A stretch of DNA of 42,203 nucleotides from an uncultured Bacilli bacterium (GCA_934098735.1 CAKOOS010000009.1:1-42203); one strand, 5' to 3'; positions 23,367 to 32,762 are shown, counted from the stretch's first letter. Notes: a model not told the origin generated them from the sequence alone. Numbers and translations are program-made.

Positions 23367-24545
23367 AATTTTCTGTTTATTTTTTAAAAGCTCAACAAAC
23401 TCATCAATTTCTGATTCTGTATTATAAAAGTATAAACTAATCCGAAGAGTATTAACTACTCCAGTAGCATTTTTTAATATTTTAGCACAGTGACTACCAG
23501 CTCTAACACAAATATTATATTTATTTAGAAAATATGCAACATCTTGACTAAAAATTCCATCAACATTAAAAGCTACTACACCACTATCAGCTTCTAAATT
23601 AATTATATCTATATGATTTATTGGTAATAGTTTCTCAATAAGATAATTTCTCAAGTGTACTTCTCGATCATGTATTTTTTCCATACCAATTTTATTTAAA
23701 TATCTTATTGCTTCTCCTAAACCTATAACTCCTGCAATATTCGGAGTTCCTGCTTCTAATCTAGTTGGAAGTCCTTTTAGAAATACTGAATCCACAGTGT
23801 CAAAAGATTCATTCATTCCCCCTCCCATATTGATAGGTTCTAAGTGTTCTAGTAATTCTTTTTTTCCATACAAAACTCCAATACCTGTAGGGCCTAACAT
23901 TTTATGACCAGAAAAAGCCAAGAAATCAATATCTGACTTTTGAACATCAGTAATTAAATGTGGCACACTTTGAGCTCCATCAACAACTACAAAAATATCA
24001 TTTTCATGAGCAAATTTTGTGATTTCTTTAATAGGCCTAATGTCACCAATAACATTAGTTATTTCAGCTATAGCTATAACTTTAGTTCTTGGTGTAACAC
24101 TTCTTTTTACATTATCTAATGTAACATGTAAATTTTCGTCTAAAGGAATAAAATTAACAATACATCCTAAATCTTTTGCTAGTCTAAACCAAGGCAAAAC
24201 ATTTGATGCATGTTCACTTGTTGTTATTAATATTTCGTCTCCAGCATCTAAAAGATTAGCAAAAAAACCACTAGCAATCATATTTAAACTTTCTGTAGTT
24301 CCACTTGTAAATACAATTTCTTCTTTACTTTTAGCATTTATAAATTTTCTTACCAATTCTCTAGAATTTTCATACTCCATATCTACTTTAAAAGAAATAT
24401 CATAATCTCCTCGGTGAGCATTAGCACTATACTTTTCATAATACTCCGTCATTTTATCTATAACACACTTTGGTTTTAAACTTGTAGCTCCATTATCAAA
24501 ATATATTATATCTTCTTTAAGCATTGGAAAATCGTCTCTATTCAT
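23349..24545 (-). CDS. sufS: Cysteine desulfurase SufS
   Basis: PLP enzyme that removes sulfur from cysteine as a persulfide and delivers it to SufU for iron-sulfur cluster assembly. 398 residues, normal for group II desulfurases. Active-site features are His112 (TSEHASN) stacking on PLP, the Asp of VVVDGAQS, Schiff-base Lys215 in SGHKMLGPTG, and catalytic Cys353 in RAGSHCAK. The ribosome site GGTGAGG precedes the ATG. It is monocistronic, 18 kb from the other suf genes, an unusual split since most Gram-positives have sufCDSUB together. It therefore cannot share the CsoR-like promoter found upstream of csoR-sufC. Confidence 0.95.
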   Translation of the reverse strand: MNRDDFPMLKEDIIYFDNGATSLKPKCVIDKMTEYYEKYSANAHRGDYDISFKVDMEYENSRELVRKFINAKSKEEIVFTSGTTESLNMIASGFFANLLDAGDEILITTSEHASNVLPWFRLAKDLGCIVNFIPLDENLHVTLDNVKRSVTPRTKVIAIAEITNVIGDIRPIKEITKFAHENDIFVVVDGAQSVPHLITDVQKSDIDFLAFSGHKMLGPTGIGVLYGKKELLEHLEPINMGGGMNESFDTVDSVFLKGLPTRLEAGTPNIAGVIGLGEAIRYLNKIGMEKIHDREVHLRNYLIEKLLPINHIDIINLEADSGVVAFNVDGIFSQDVAYFLNKYNICVRAGSHCAKILKNATGVVNTLRISLYFYNTESEIDEFVELLKNKQKIENEML

Positions 24546-24781
24546 ATTCTACCTCACCTTTATTCTACTATAATTTATTCTCCAAAAAAAATATCAATTA
24601 TAGCAAATGCCTTGTCCACATTTCTACTACTTCTCAAGTAAGTATTATAAAACAAAAATAAAAATAATACTAGAAATAATTTTATGTTTGACTTTGTGGC
24701 TTTTTTTTCATATAATCAAATTGTGAGTACATCTCTTTTTCATATTTTTACTAAGAGGATAATCTTCTTGATGTAACTCAT

Positions 24782-24816
24782 AATAACACAAGGTAAAACT
24801 TGTGTTATTTGTTTTT
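24782..24816. terminator. Terminator near the end of the AI-2E-type gene
   Basis: An 11-bp stem AATAACACAAG/CTTGTGTTATT (about 24782-24792 with 24799-24809) has a 6-base loop. The plus-strand tail TTTGTTTTTT is better than the minus-strand tail, but the only gene ending here is on the minus strand. The rest of the 259-base gap (24546-24804) shows no supported gene. Confidence 0.6.
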
Positions 24817-25905
24817 TAAACGATAATTTACATTTGTAATTAAAATACTATATAAAATTGATGTAATTGGTACACTTAAAAGCATTCCAAATGCTCCATC
24901 TATACTTGCCCCAACAGAAACTGCAACTAATACCAAAATACCAGGTAAACCTATTTTTTTACCAACTACCTTTGGATAAATTACATTGCCTTCAAATTGT
25001 TGCAATAATATAACAAATATAACAAATATAATTGCTTGAATTGGATTAATTGCAAATATCAAGAAAAATCCAATTAATATTCCCAAGAAAGCACCAAAAA
25101 CAGGAATTAAAGCCGTAAAAGCTATAATAATCGAAATAACAGATGCAAAAGGAAGTCTTAAGATAATCATACCTATAAAACACAAAATTCCCAAAACCAT
25201 TGCTTCTACACATTGACCACTTATAAAATTTGCAAATGTTTTATTTGAAAGTTTTGCAATACTAATTATTTTTTCATTAAATTTACTTGGAAAATAAGCT
25301 TTCATTATTTTTTTTAATGTTTCACATATTTTTTCTTTTTCCACAATAAAATATATTGCAAATACTAAACCAATAATAAAATTGACTAAACCAGTAGCAA
25401 CATTTGATGCTATACCTAGCATTGTACTAATAACTTTATCACTATTATTTATAACATAAGCACTAAAATTATCTCCCATACTTTTTAAACTAATCATTAC
25501 TTGGTTTGTAATATTTGAATCTATATTCATTTTTACTAAAATATTTTTAAACTCTGAAATATATCTAGGAATATTATCAGCAAATATTGTTAAATTATTT
25601 TGAATACTTGGAATAATTAAAAATAATAATAGTCCAAAGAAAAAGATAATAATAAATATTGCTAGCAATATACTTATAGCTCTTTTACTATTTTTTGATA
25701 TATTCCAATTTTTAAACCATTTATTTTCAATTAAACTTACTAAGACATTTAAAACATAAGCTACAAAAATTCCTATTATAAAAGGTTTAAATATAAATAA
25801 AAGATACTTAAAAAAGGCCCAAACATATTTTATATACCAAAAAGCAAAAAATAAAGCTATAGTATAAAAAATTATAAATAATAATTCTTTTTTATTAATT
25901 TTCAT
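24805..25905 (-). CDS. AI-2E family (PerM/YtvI-type) membrane permease
   Basis: 366-residue integral membrane protein with about seven or eight helices in the arrangement of the AI-2E transporter family (PF01594). Two N-terminal helices are followed by a helical pair, a soluble amphipathic segment (about 105-150) and a dense C-terminal helical block. Family blocks seen include the FISGQCVEAMVLGILCFIGM region, ALIPVFGAFLG and the late GKKIGLPGILVLVAVSVG. Members have been linked to autoinducer export, sodium/proton antiport or sporulation, so the substrate is open. The ATG follows the 25907 gene by one base and shares its transcript with tex. Confidence 0.88.
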   Translation of the reverse strand: MKINKKELLFIIFYTIALFFAFWYIKYVWAFFKYLLFIFKPFIIGIFVAYVLNVLVSLIENKWFKNWNISKNSKRAISILLAIFIIIFFFGLLLFLIIPSIQNNLTIFADNIPRYISEFKNILVKMNIDSNITNQVMISLKSMGDNFSAYVINNSDKVISTMLGIASNVATGLVNFIIGLVFAIYFIVEKEKICETLKKIMKAYFPSKFNEKIISIAKLSNKTFANFISGQCVEAMVLGILCFIGMIILRLPFASVISIIIAFTALIPVFGAFLGILIGFFLIFAINPIQAIIFVIFVILLQQFEGNVIYPKVVGKKIGLPGILVLVAVSVGASIDGAFGMLLSVPITSILYSILITNVNYRLKNK

Positions 25906-25906
25906 A

Positions 25907-26611
25907 TTATGCCCTTTCTAAGCTTTTCAAATAATTTAAAGCATCTTCTATTTCATAAACTGCAAACTTTTCTTTGCCTTGCATTTGTCTTTTCACTATT
26001 ATTTGATTATCATTAAAATCTTCAAAAATTAAAGTATAACTAATACCATTATTATCACAATTAACTTTTATACTATATTCATTTTTATAATCACTTATTA
26101 CTGGATCTACAACCTTTTTACCATTATATATTTTATCAATTAAACCAGTCATTGCTTTTTCTGTTATATCTCCACTTACAAAAGAACTTTTATTATTATA
26201 TTCATATACCCACATATCACTTAATTTATAATCTTCACTACAATAATTATCAGAAGCATATTCTAACTCTACTTCTCTATAATAATTACTACTTATAATA
26301 TTATAATTGGTAATAGTAATATTATTATCTTTATCATAATAATATTTTCCATAACATTTTTCTAAGGTATTTAAATAACTATTTTTTTTACTTTCTAAAC
26401 TACTATTACTTAAAAATGTATAAAATTTAGCTCTAGTTGCTACTTCATCTTCTACAATATACATGAATCTATTTATTGGTATGCCATCACTTTCCATAAG
26501 TTCGCCCTTATATACATCATATATAAAAGTTTTATTTATAAGAAGAAAAAAACAACCTCCAATTAAAATAAATATAATAGCAATTTTAATCAAATTAAAT
26601 AATGTTTTCAC
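25907..26611 (-). CDS. Membrane-anchored protein of unknown function
   Basis: 234 residues, not recognised. The N-terminal helix (about 8-26) should anchor the protein, leaving a polar, tyrosine-rich extracytoplasmic domain of about 200 residues with a probable cysteine pair (CYGKYYY and YCSEDY). There is no lipobox: the cysteine at position 20 lies inside the helix. The start is a GTG at 26609-26611, overlapping the tex stop by one base (TAGTG), with GGAGG in the last tex codons. Tight coupling to tex is therefore likely, though no shared function is known. Confidence 0.6.
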   Translation of the reverse strand: MKTLFNLIKIAIIFILIGGCFFLLINKTFIYDVYKGELMESDGIPINRFMYIVEDEVATRAKFYTFLSNSSLESKKNSYLNTLEKCYGKYYYDKDNNITITNYNIISSNYYREVELEYASDNYCSEDYKLSDMWVYEYNNKSSFVSGDITEKAMTGLIDKIYNGKKVVDPVISDYKNEYSIKVNCDNNGISYTLIFEDFNDNQIIVKRQMQGKEKFAVYEIEDALNYLKSLERA

Positions 26612-28752
26612 TAAACCTCCAATAAGGACAAACTAACTCTTTCTTTTTCCTTATCTATATCACAAACATATACTTTAATAATATCCCCAACTTTTAATAT
26701 TTCACTAGGATGTTTAACAAAATCTTTACTCATCTTAGAAATATGTACTAAACCATCATCATGAAGTCCAATATCAACAAAAGCTCCAAACGATGTAACA
26801 TTTCTAACAGTTCCTTCTAAAGCCATACCAATTTTAAGATCATCAATAGTTAAAACATCACTTCTTAATGTCATTTGCTTAATTTCATCACGAGGATCTA
26901 TTACTCCATTTACTAAATTAGATTTAATACTATCCCATTTTTCATTTGATATACCATAAATACTAATAATATCATTATTTTTAATTTCATTAAGTTTTAA
27001 TTCCATATCTTTAGAGCCTATTAAAGATTTATCAATATTATGATCAACAAGTATTCTATCAACAATTTCATAATCTTCTGGATGAATATTGGTTTTATCT
27101 AACTCATTATCTCCAAATATTCTAAGAAATCCGGCACATTGTTCAAAAATTTTATCATCCATACCAACTATATTTTTTAGATCATCTCTATTTTTAAAAC
27201 TTCCATTTTTCTTTTTATACTCAAGTATTTTATTAATAACCTTTTTATTTAACCCAGATACATAATTTAAAATACTATCACTTGCATTATTTAAATTTAC
27301 TCCAACTTCATTAACTACTTTGCTTACCACAAAACCAAGTTCTTCATCTAACTCTTTTTGTTTTAAATCATGTTGATATAACCCTACTCCAATACTTTTA
27401 GGATCTATTTTTACAAGTTCTGATAAGGCATCTTGAAGTCTTCTACCAATTGATACTGCACTTCTTTGTTCAACAGAATAATCAGGAAATTCCTTTTTAG
27501 CAAGTGGACTTGCAGAATACACACTGGCACCAGCTTCACTAACAATAACATATTTTACATCTAGGTTATATTTTTTTATAAGGTTAGCAACAAATACTTC
27601 GCTTTCACGAGAAGCTGTACCATTACCAATAGCAATTATTTTAACATTATGTTTTTGTATTAGCGCAAGCATAATTTTTTCAGCCATGTCAACTTCTTTT
27701 TTAGGTTCATGAGGATAAATTACTCCAATTTCTAATACTTCTCCTGTTTCACTTAACACTGCAAGTTTACACCCAGTTCTAAACGCTGGATCAAAACCTA
27801 AGACAACATTTTTCTTAATTGGTGGCGTAAGTAATAGATTTTCTAAATTATTACCAAATTCATTTATTCCAAATTCACTAGCTTTATCATATAGCTCAGC
27901 TTTAATATCTCTTTCTAATGATGGTTCAAGAAGTCTTTTCCATGCATCTTCAATAAAGTTTTTCATATCAGCAACAAGTGGTGATGTTTTGCCTCCAATT
28001 ACCTCATTCTCTAAATAATTTATAACTCCAGTTTTATCTAAACTAAGTGAATATGTAACAATTTTTTCTTTATCAGCTCTAGCAAGAGCAAGAACTTGAT
28101 GAGGTTTAATACTAGTTATTTTACATTCAAAATCATAATATATTTCATATACTTTATTCTCATCTACTGCTCCCTTTTTGATTTTCCCTTTAACTAAACC
28201 ATTATACCAATAATAGTTTCTAATAGATTTTCTATATTTAGGTTTATCACTTATCCAGTCTGCAATAATATATCCTGCATTTACAATTGCATCATCAACA
28301 GTTTTAACTTTATCATTTAAAAAATCTTTAGCAACTTCTTCTCTCGTTTTATTTGGAAGAGTCATAATAATTTTAGCAAGGGGTTCAAGACCAAGTTTAA
28401 TTGCTTCAGTTCCTTTTGTTTTTCTTTTTTCTTTAAAAGGAGCATAAATATCTTCAACTTCACTTAACTTCGTAGCTTCATCTATTGCCTTAACTAACTC
28501 TTCTGTAAGCATGCCCTTTTCATCAATTAATCTTTTAACATCTTCTTTTCTATTTTCTAAGTTAACCATATAGTTATATTCTGTTTCTATAACTCTAAGT
28601 TCATCTTCATTTAAATTTCCCGTTGCCTCTTTTCTATATCGAGCCATAAACGGAATTGTAGCACCTTCACTAAGCATTGTAACTACATTTTTTATTTGAT
28701 ATTCTTTTAAGTCTATCTTTTGACTTACCTTTTTTATTACTTCTTCATTCAT
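26611..28752 (-). CDS. tex: Tex-family S1 RNA-binding transcription accessory protein
   Basis: 713-residue cytoplasmic nucleic-acid-binding protein of the Tex/YhgF family, related to eukaryotic Spt6 and implicated in transcription and RNA surveillance. Domains in order: an N-terminal helical region (about 1-190), YqgF-like RNase H fold (about 315-440, with VLGFDPAFRTGCKLA), a helix-hairpin-helix pair (about 490-550, with NKILEYKKKNGSFKNRDDL) and a C-terminal S1 domain (about 640-713, with VTSFGAFVDIGLHDDGLVHI). Length is normal. It is the first gene of a three-gene unit followed by the GTG-start membrane protein and the AI-2E permease. Confidence 0.95.
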   Translation of the reverse strand: MNEEVIKKVSQKIDLKEYQIKNVVTMLSEGATIPFMARYRKEATGNLNEDELRVIETEYNYMVNLENRKEDVKRLIDEKGMLTEELVKAIDEATKLSEVEDIYAPFKEKRKTKGTEAIKLGLEPLAKIIMTLPNKTREEVAKDFLNDKVKTVDDAIVNAGYIIADWISDKPKYRKSIRNYYWYNGLVKGKIKKGAVDENKVYEIYYDFECKITSIKPHQVLALARADKEKIVTYSLSLDKTGVINYLENEVIGGKTSPLVADMKNFIEDAWKRLLEPSLERDIKAELYDKASEFGINEFGNNLENLLLTPPIKKNVVLGFDPAFRTGCKLAVLSETGEVLEIGVIYPHEPKKEVDMAEKIMLALIQKHNVKIIAIGNGTASRESEVFVANLIKKYNLDVKYVIVSEAGASVYSASPLAKKEFPDYSVEQRSAVSIGRRLQDALSELVKIDPKSIGVGLYQHDLKQKELDEELGFVVSKVVNEVGVNLNNASDSILNYVSGLNKKVINKILEYKKKNGSFKNRDDLKNIVGMDDKIFEQCAGFLRIFGDNELDKTNIHPEDYEIVDRILVDHNIDKSLIGSKDMELKLNEIKNNDIISIYGISNEKWDSIKSNLVNGVIDPRDEIKQMTLRSDVLTIDDLKIGMALEGTVRNVTSFGAFVDIGLHDDGLVHISKMSKDFVKHPSEILKVGDIIKVYVCDIDKEKERVSLSLLEV

Positions 28753-28784
28753 TTTATTTTTACCTCAATTTTCAATTAATTATA

Positions 28785-28815
28785 TCAAAAAAACATGGAC
28801 ATTACCATGTTTTTA
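28785..28815 (-). terminator. Terminator of the HExxH protein gene
   Basis: A 9-bp stem AAAACATGG/CCATGTTTT (28790-28798 with 28805-28813) with a six-base loop is followed by a seven-base T-run on the minus strand. Confidence 0.85.
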
Positions 28816-28830
28816 GTTGTATTTTTTTAT

Positions 28831-31323
28831 TTAATAATTTTCTTCTACTATTTTATAATCTCTAACATTATCATTATCAAAATCATAATCAATTAATATA
28901 GTAGCTGTTTTTGCTATACTATTATTCCAAGCATACCAACTTAGATACATTTTACCATTTATATTGATAGGTACCAAATAAGTATTATAATATTCATACT
29001 TTAATTCATTCTTCAAACTATCCATTATATTAGATTCTAAATTATCTAGAGAATCTAAATCTTGATAATATTTAGATTCTTTAGCATTATCATAACCAAG
29101 CATAGGTTTAAGTAAGAACATAAACTTTTTATCAGTTAAATAATCCTCTTTATTATGTTTCCTGTATAAATCAATTAATATATCAAGTAAATATCCTGTA
29201 TCTTTGTATTTAATATCCAATGAAGTTGTATCATTTAATGCTTCAAGAATTTTTGAAACAATTTCTTCATCATTAAATTCTTTATATAAAACTTCTGTAA
29301 AATAATTATTATCTTCAAAATACCATTTATCTAAACTTTCAGAGCCATAAATATATTCTAAAGCACTAAGATAATAAGTTCCAAAATTATAGGCATTAAT
29401 ATTTTTAGTAAAGTACTTTGAAGCAAATAATTCTGCACCAGCTTCTGTAATATAATTAGTATAAGGAATACTAACATAATCACATCCATCAGGAATATTT
29501 GGTATTGCATCAAAAACCCCTATTTCATCTTTACATCGATATAAAGTTGTGCTTGAGTATTCATCAATTGAATTATCAATAAAATGTAAAAGTTCATGAT
29601 AAAGAACACTTTTTGAATCAGAAGCTAAATCTATTCTCGTATTAAAATCCTGGTATGTTCCAGCAGCTTTTCCACTAAGTAAGGACTCTGATTCATGAAT
29701 ATTTAAATATCCAAGTTTATGTAAAAAATAAAATTCATTAAAATACTTATCTTTATCAACAATAACTTCAAATAAATCATAAACATCTTTTTTATAATTA
29801 AGAAGCATATCATTTTTTTCCACAATATAAGCATATTTTTTAAACAATTCTTTATTATTGTTTATTTTAGTCTTTATATTATTTAATTCATACTTGTTTA
29901 CTATTTTATCAATATCAATATCATTATCAAAACTTAAATCTAATTTATTAATTTTACTTTTTCCAAATTTTATTATATAAGTTTTATATAATGTTTCCAA
30001 TATTATTTCATTATCATTTATACTGATATTTACAAAAGTATCATCAACAATTTTTTTAGCATTTTTATATAAATAATGTTCATTAAAAGTTTTAGCAACA
30101 TCACAATAGCCATTACTTTTACAAATAACGCTAGACAAATCATTTTCTATTTTATTTAAATTTTTATCTAGAATATAAGATTTATAATTATTGTAATCAT
30201 AACTACTATAAAAACCATCATTTAAATAATTTATATTTACATTCTTATCAATATCAATTTGTTTTAAAGATTTATCATAATATGTATAAGTTGAACCATC
30301 CCCAAGTAAATCATAAGATTCAGATACTTTAATATATTCTCCCTCTAAAGATATATATCCTCCATTAATTTCTTTATTTTTATAAAACAATATATAATTT
30401 TCTTCATCAAAACCTAAAATAGCATTAGTAAATAACACTTTATAAACATACATACATTTATCAACAACAATATTATTTTTATTATCTTTTAACTTATATC
30501 CCTTTTCACATGTATCTTTATTCATTATATACCTATCATCAATTTTAGTATTATCACCATATATTATACCATTTTCAAGGTACATAATATTATCTTCATA
30601 AATAAACGTATTATAATCCATATAAGTTTCATCTTTATAAGTTATATTTTCATATAAAATTTGCTTAGTATTAGCATCAAATAAATATCCTTTATTATCT
30701 TTAGTAAACCTAATATAAGTAATACCATTATCATTTCTATAAGATGAAGAATTATAAAAATCACTCCATAAGATCTTTTTTTCTTTTAAATCAACAATTA
30801 AACTCTTACTACCTTTTTTATAAGATTGGATAATTAATAAATCATTTCCAAATTCTGCCGTATATTCAAATTCACCAGTAAAATCTAACACATATACTTT
30901 ATTCATATTATAGTCGTATATAGCATTATCTAATAAAATATATTTATTATCATCAGCTACTTTAATACTTGATCCAACAGCTAAAACATCTCCATTTTTA
31001 TTAATTATTTTCTTGCCAATTTTACTTGTTATAATAATTAGTCTTTTATCAAATATCTCATAATAAGAATAATCTTCTGTATATTCATTTAGTACATTAT
31101 TATCATAATCATATATAACTAATTTTTCACCATCATCTTTAACATAAAATTGATCTCCAATTTTTATATTAATATTGTCTATTGTAGTAATACTTTCTAT
31201 ACCAAGTTCTTCTTTTTCTTCTTTAGGTTTATTTTTAAAAAATATTACATAACAAATTACACACCCTAAAGCTACAAACAGTACTAAAACACTAATCAAC
31301 AATCTCTTTTTATTTTTTTTCAT
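28831..31323 (-). CDS. Large membrane-anchored protein with a gluzincin-like zinc protease site
   Basis: 830 residues. A basic start and one membrane helix (about 7-29) anchor it, with the rest outside. Residues 40-470 form many short strand-rich repeats in which a 'Y-D/N' turn recurs, suggesting a beta-propeller-like domain. The second half is helical and carries YHELLHFID: His576, Glu577 and His580 form an HExxH zinc site, and TEAGAE (Glu627 or Glu631) could supply the third ligand as in gluzincins. This suggests a surface metallopeptidase, perhaps with the propeller as a substrate or partner domain. I cannot assign a known family. The gene overlaps the 75-residue upstream gene by one base. 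Confidence 0.65.
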   Translation of the reverse strand: MKKNKKRLLISVLVLFVALGCVICYVIFFKNKPKEEKEELGIESITTIDNINIKIGDQFYVKDDGEKLVIYDYDNNVLNEYTEDYSYYEIFDKRLIIITSKIGKKIINKNGDVLAVGSSIKVADDNKYILLDNAIYDYNMNKVYVLDFTGEFEYTAEFGNDLLIIQSYKKGSKSLIVDLKEKKILWSDFYNSSSYRNDNGITYIRFTKDNKGYLFDANTKQILYENITYKDETYMDYNTFIYEDNIMYLENGIIYGDNTKIDDRYIMNKDTCEKGYKLKDNKNNIVVDKCMYVYKVLFTNAILGFDEENYILFYKNKEINGGYISLEGEYIKVSESYDLLGDGSTYTYYDKSLKQIDIDKNVNINYLNDGFYSSYDYNNYKSYILDKNLNKIENDLSSVICKSNGYCDVAKTFNEHYLYKNAKKIVDDTFVNISINDNEIILETLYKTYIIKFGKSKINKLDLSFDNDIDIDKIVNKYELNNIKTKINNNKELFKKYAYIVEKNDMLLNYKKDVYDLFEVIVDKDKYFNEFYFLHKLGYLNIHESESLLSGKAAGTYQDFNTRIDLASDSKSVLYHELLHFIDNSIDEYSSTTLYRCKDEIGVFDAIPNIPDGCDYVSIPYTNYITEAGAELFASKYFTKNINAYNFGTYYLSALEYIYGSESLDKWYFEDNNYFTEVLYKEFNDEEIVSKILEALNDTTSLDIKYKDTGYLLDILIDLYRKHNKEDYLTDKKFMFLLKPMLGYDNAKESKYYQDLDSLDNLESNIMDSLKNELKYEYYNTYLVPININGKMYLSWYAWNNSIAKTATILIDYDFDNDNVRDYKIVEENY

Positions 31324-31550
31324 TACTTATTCCCCATATAATATAGTCTTTCACTTAAATTATTTGCCACATAATCTATTTCATCATATTCTTCATCTTC
31401 TAACTCTGCATCATCTAAATATCTATCAATAAGTAATAATACTTCTGCCATTGTTTTACATTTAGTTACATCAATACTACATTTATTTAACACATTTATT
31501 TCGTAATCATTAATAAGAATATTTTCACCATATTTTTTTAATTCATCCAT
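31323..31550 (-). CDS. Small acidic protein of unknown function
   Basis: 75 residues, strongly acidic, predicted helical, no membrane segment. Two cysteines lie close together (KCSIDVTKC). It is not recognised. A single ATG start is clear, and the TAATG overlap with the following HExxH gene indicates translational coupling. It may be an immunity- or chaperone-like partner of the anchored protein, but this is only suggested by position. It is short yet well supported by the coupled arrangement. Confidence 0.6.
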   Translation of the reverse strand: MDELKKYGENILINDYEINVLNKCSIDVTKCKTMAEVLLLIDRYLDDAELEDEEYDEIDYVANNLSERLYYMGNK

Positions 31551-31616
31551 TTTAGACCCTCATTCTAATTTTATTCTATCATAGCTTTTAAAAAAAATAA
31601 ACTAATGTTTATCCCC

Positions 31617-31646
31617 ACAAAAAAAAGTAAACGAAATCGTTTACTT
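31617..31646 (-). terminator. Terminator of hsp20
   Basis: An 8-bp stem AGTAAACG/CGTTTACT (31626-31633 with 31638-31645) with a four-base loop is followed on the minus strand by a run of eight or more T. Confidence 0.85.
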
Positions 31647-31660
31647 ATGTATAATTTATA

Positions 31661-32035
31661 TTATTTTACTTCAATATATTTTTTGTTTTTATCTTCATCT
31701 ATCTTAGATACACTAATTCTTAAGATACCATCTTTAAATTCTGCAGTCATAGTATCTTCATCAATATCTTCTAGATGAAAACTTCTTTCAACTTTACCAT
31801 AAATTTTTCTTTCTCTATGAAGATATTTTTTATTTTCTTCAGTATTTTGTTCCTTTTCTGCTTTTATAACAATATTTCCTTTATTGCATTCTACTTTAAT
31901 GTCTTTTTTATCATAACCTGGAACATCCATTTCTATAAATACTTTATTATCTTTTTCATAAATATCACACTTCATATTTCTTTCTACAGTTAAATCACTT
32001 AACATATCATCAAAAAACATTCTACTTGGTAACAT
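31661..32035 (-). CDS. hsp20: Small heat-shock protein, Hsp20/alpha-crystallin family
   Basis: ATP-independent chaperone that holds unfolding proteins during stress and assembles into oligomers. The 124-residue protein has a short N-terminal arm, the alpha-crystallin domain (about 20-110, with MDVPGYDKKDIKVECNKGN) and the FKDGILRISVSK strand typical of the family's end. A short C-terminal tail contains KKYIEVK, without a clear IxI motif. The ribosome site AAAGGATG is present. The gene stands alone with a CIRCE operator, an 87-base leader with a perfect inverted repeat and a strong terminator. HrcA control is predicted, although hrcA is not in the window. Confidence 0.95.
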   Translation of the reverse strand: MLPSRMFFDDMLSDLTVERNMKCDIYEKDNKVFIEMDVPGYDKKDIKVECNKGNIVIKAEKEQNTEENKKYLHRERKIYGKVERSFHLEDIDEDTMTAEFKDGILRISVSKIDEDKNKKYIEVK

Positions 32036-32045
32036 AAATTATCAT

Positions 32046-32098
32046 CATCCTTTCATAATTATTCTTTTCAAATTCTTTATGTTTATACTTTGAAAATG
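32046..32098 (-). promoter_or_regulatory. Candidate FourU-like RNA thermometer in the hsp20 leader
   Basis: In the transcript CAUUUU (32093-32098) can pair with AGGAUG (32046-32051), which includes the ribosome site, through the U-A, U-G, U-G, U-A pattern of FourU thermometers. Only six pairs form across a 41-base loop, so chance is a real possibility in AT-rich DNA. Confidence 0.25.
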
Positions 32099-32102
32099 TT
32101 TT

Positions 32103-32123
32103 TGTTGATTTACTCAATCAACA
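32103..32123 (-). repeat. Perfect inverted repeat at the start of the hsp20 leader
   Basis: TGTTGATT and AATCAACA flank five bases. It lies at or just after the predicted transcription start of hsp20. It may be a second operator or a 5' stabilising hairpin. Confidence 0.5.
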
Positions 32124-32128
32124 CTATC

Positions 32129-32170
32129 AATATAGCACTTTATTTAGCACTTGTCAACACAAAGTGCTAA
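32129..32170 (-). promoter_or_regulatory. hsp20 promoter with CIRCE operator
   Basis: The inverted repeat TTAGCACTT-N9-AAGTGCTAA (32144-32170) matches CIRCE (TTAGCACTC-N9-GAGTGCTAA) with one symmetric change per arm. On the minus strand TTGACA (32152-32157) and TATATT (32129-32134) are 17 bases apart, so HrcA bound to CIRCE would cover the -35 box. Confidence 0.88.
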
Positions 32171-32184
32171 CTTTCGCATTTATT

Positions 32185-32715
32185 TCACAATTCGTCATCA
32201 AATATTATTAAATCATCTCGGCGAGGCAAAGCATTTGGTAAATCCATATCTCTATATCCTAGCACAACATTGCCAACACCCACAAAATTATCAGACAAAT
32301 TCCATTTTTGTTTTAATAATTCTCCCTCCTTAGTTGAAAATGTTTCAAAAGCTCTATCTATCCAGCAACTATCAACACCTAAACTAAATGATGCATTCAA
32401 AATATTCATAATTACAGCAGAAGCATCTTTAATGTATGTTGAAATATTTTTATCAGCGAAAACAATTAAAAGCACAGGAGCTCCATAAAAAGGATCAAGA
32501 TTCTCCTTATTTACAAAAGAAGCATTTATTTTAGCTATTTTCGAAATAAGATCTGGATTTTGAACAACAACTATTCTAGAACTTTGTTTATTTTTGCCAG
32601 AAGGAGCATAAATTCCACATTCTAAAATCTCTTTCAAAACATCTAAAGGTATTTGTTTATCTTTAAACTTTCGAATACTTCTTCGAGAAAGTAAAGTCTT
32701 TACTACTTCATTCAT
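32185..32715 (-). CDS. Nitroreductase-family FMN oxidoreductase
   Basis: 176 residues from the ATG at 32713-32715, which has GGAGATG in front; an earlier in-frame start would add ten residues but has no ribosome site. The protein begins with the family's FMN-binding SRRSIRKFKDKQIP and has the APSGKNKQSSRIVVV segment, then VGVGNVVLGYRDMDLP near the end. Nitroreductases are homodimers that use NAD(P)H to reduce nitro groups, quinones or flavins. The short form here is typical of clostridial paralogues, and the substrate is unknown. Its stop codon lies 14 bases before the hsp20 CIRCE element, with no terminator between, so some read-through into hsp20 is possible. Confidence 0.9.
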   Translation of the reverse strand: MNEVVKTLLSRRSIRKFKDKQIPLDVLKEILECGIYAPSGKNKQSSRIVVVQNPDLISKIAKINASFVNKENLDPFYGAPVLLIVFADKNISTYIKDASAVIMNILNASFSLGVDSCWIDRAFETFSTKEGELLKQKWNLSDNFVGVGNVVLGYRDMDLPNALPRRDDLIIFDDEL

Positions 32716-32762
32716 ATTATCATCTCCATTATTATGATAACACATAAATTAATTTTAAGTAT

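Noticed and set aside
24680..24780. Short minus-strand frame (EKEMYSQFDYMKK...) between sufS and the AI-2E gene
   Set aside because: Only about 20 codons, bounded by stops, with no ribosome site or recognisable family.
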